A DNA stretch of 64,000 nucleotides from contig JAFKAC010000011.1 in assembly GCA_025766275.1 (NCBI GenBank), positions 744,001 to 808,000 on the forward strand. The letters are read 5' to 3'. Below are positions 63,498 to 64,000 of this stretch, piece by piece. Under the pieces are notes generated by a model. It was not told the origin of the DNA. It saw only the letters and a program-made list of their open reading frames with translations, and ran no database searches. Position numbers and translations under genes: made by a program. Source of the DNA: Lactarius indigo (Eukaryota; Basidiomycota; Agaricomycetes; Russulales; Russulaceae). Each line of letters begins with the position of its first letter. Position 1 is the stretch's first letter.

Positions 63498-64000
63498 TCA
63501 GACAGCGACAACATGAACGTCCACTCTCTCGCGATCGGGGATCCGATGTAAGCTGCCACCAGAGTGGCCGTATGGGAGCGAAGATGGATTCCCCCGACGT
63601 AGAATCAATGAGAAAAAGTCGTTACGCACGCTGTGGACATGTTCCAGCGCATTCGTAATATATGGTAGGAATCTGTCGAGCCACACTCCCTTTTCTTCAC
63701 TGGATTCCCAAGCACTTCGGATGCACCACACAATCAGGGCAGCTACAACGACCGACGTCACAGCGACGGAGATTCGTGTTGACAGGTTCGAGATACTGAA
63801 GCAAAGCAATAGCAGAGCGATGGAAAACATCACCATCCTGTCGTCCGTGTCCGAGGAAAGAAGATTCATAAATGAGCTCGAAGACCAATAAATCAGAAAC
63901 GACCTACGCCCACATCAGCAGCGCCCATGGAAGACTGAAGATAATGGCCATCGGCTCAAGACCGAAGAGTCGGTGAGTATTTTGGTAGAGGTAAGTCGAC
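63498..64000 (-). CDS. WW-like / multi-pass membrane family protein, copy E (5' part off window)
   Basis: The exon from the right edge to 63908 reads FGLEPMAIIFSLPWALLMWA. After a 70-nt intron (donor GTAGGT), the last exon 63837-63498 reads VMFSIALLLLCFSISNLSTR and ends in a hydrophilic tail. It closely matches the last two exons of copy D, so D and E are recent duplicates. Confidence 0.75.

Overview
The window is fungal nuclear DNA, almost certainly from an agaricomycete (mushroom-forming basidiomycete). Genes are cut by many 46-63 nt GT...AG introns, and the recognisable families are typical of Agaricomycetes. The species cannot be fixed from sequence alone. All gene models were read by eye from splice signals, frame continuity and comparison between copies in the window.

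The two flanks (1-7 kb and 56-64 kb) hold a dispersed cluster of one expanded gene family: intron-rich proteins with a WW-like motif (GW-T-S-THP-G) near the N terminus and several C-terminal membrane segments. Copies A (1-1989, runs off the left edge), B (5024-7033, complete), D (58663-62002, nearly complete) and E (63498-64000, runs off the right edge) all lie on the minus strand. A 3'-end fragment lies at about 56.1 kb and a lone exon-1 relic on the plus strand at about 3.1 kb.

Between them is about 47 kb of transposons. (i) An 8.2-kb hAT element (8306-16489, perfect 8-bp target duplication) sits inside a decayed DHTKD1-like 2-oxo-acid dehydrogenase E1 gene and carries a second gene with a tandem-duplicated exon. 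(ii) A 5'-truncated Ty3 chromovirus remnant with one LTR (18.5-20.15 kb). (iii) A foldback element with two 0.82-kb inverted arms (20775-22898). (iv) A nest from 23377 to 55363: a small inverted-repeat element (called X) was hit by a large DNA transposon (called E3, 9-bp duplication GTTGTCGAA). E3 was hit by a MULE 8 bp inside its left inverted repeat. The MULE was hit in an intron by Ty3-A (TGAAT duplication), and E3's main gene was hit in a coding exon by Ty3-B (TTCTG duplication).

Ty3-A and Ty3-B are full-length members of one chromovirus family, organised as gag / -1 frame / pol with a chromodomain and a roughly 390-residue extension after it. The LTRs of Ty3-A differ at 1 of 511 positions and those of Ty3-B at about 8 of 518, so Ty3-A is the younger insertion. 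The primer-binding site matches an 11-nt sequence at the predicted transcript start, which suggests Tf1-like self-priming. Within the pol extension there is a stretch of about 45 codons where the two copies differ only synonymously in an overlapping frame and mostly non-synonymously in the pol frame. E3, with a zinc-finger transposase-like gene and a companion gene, is the best candidate here for a poorly described mobile system.
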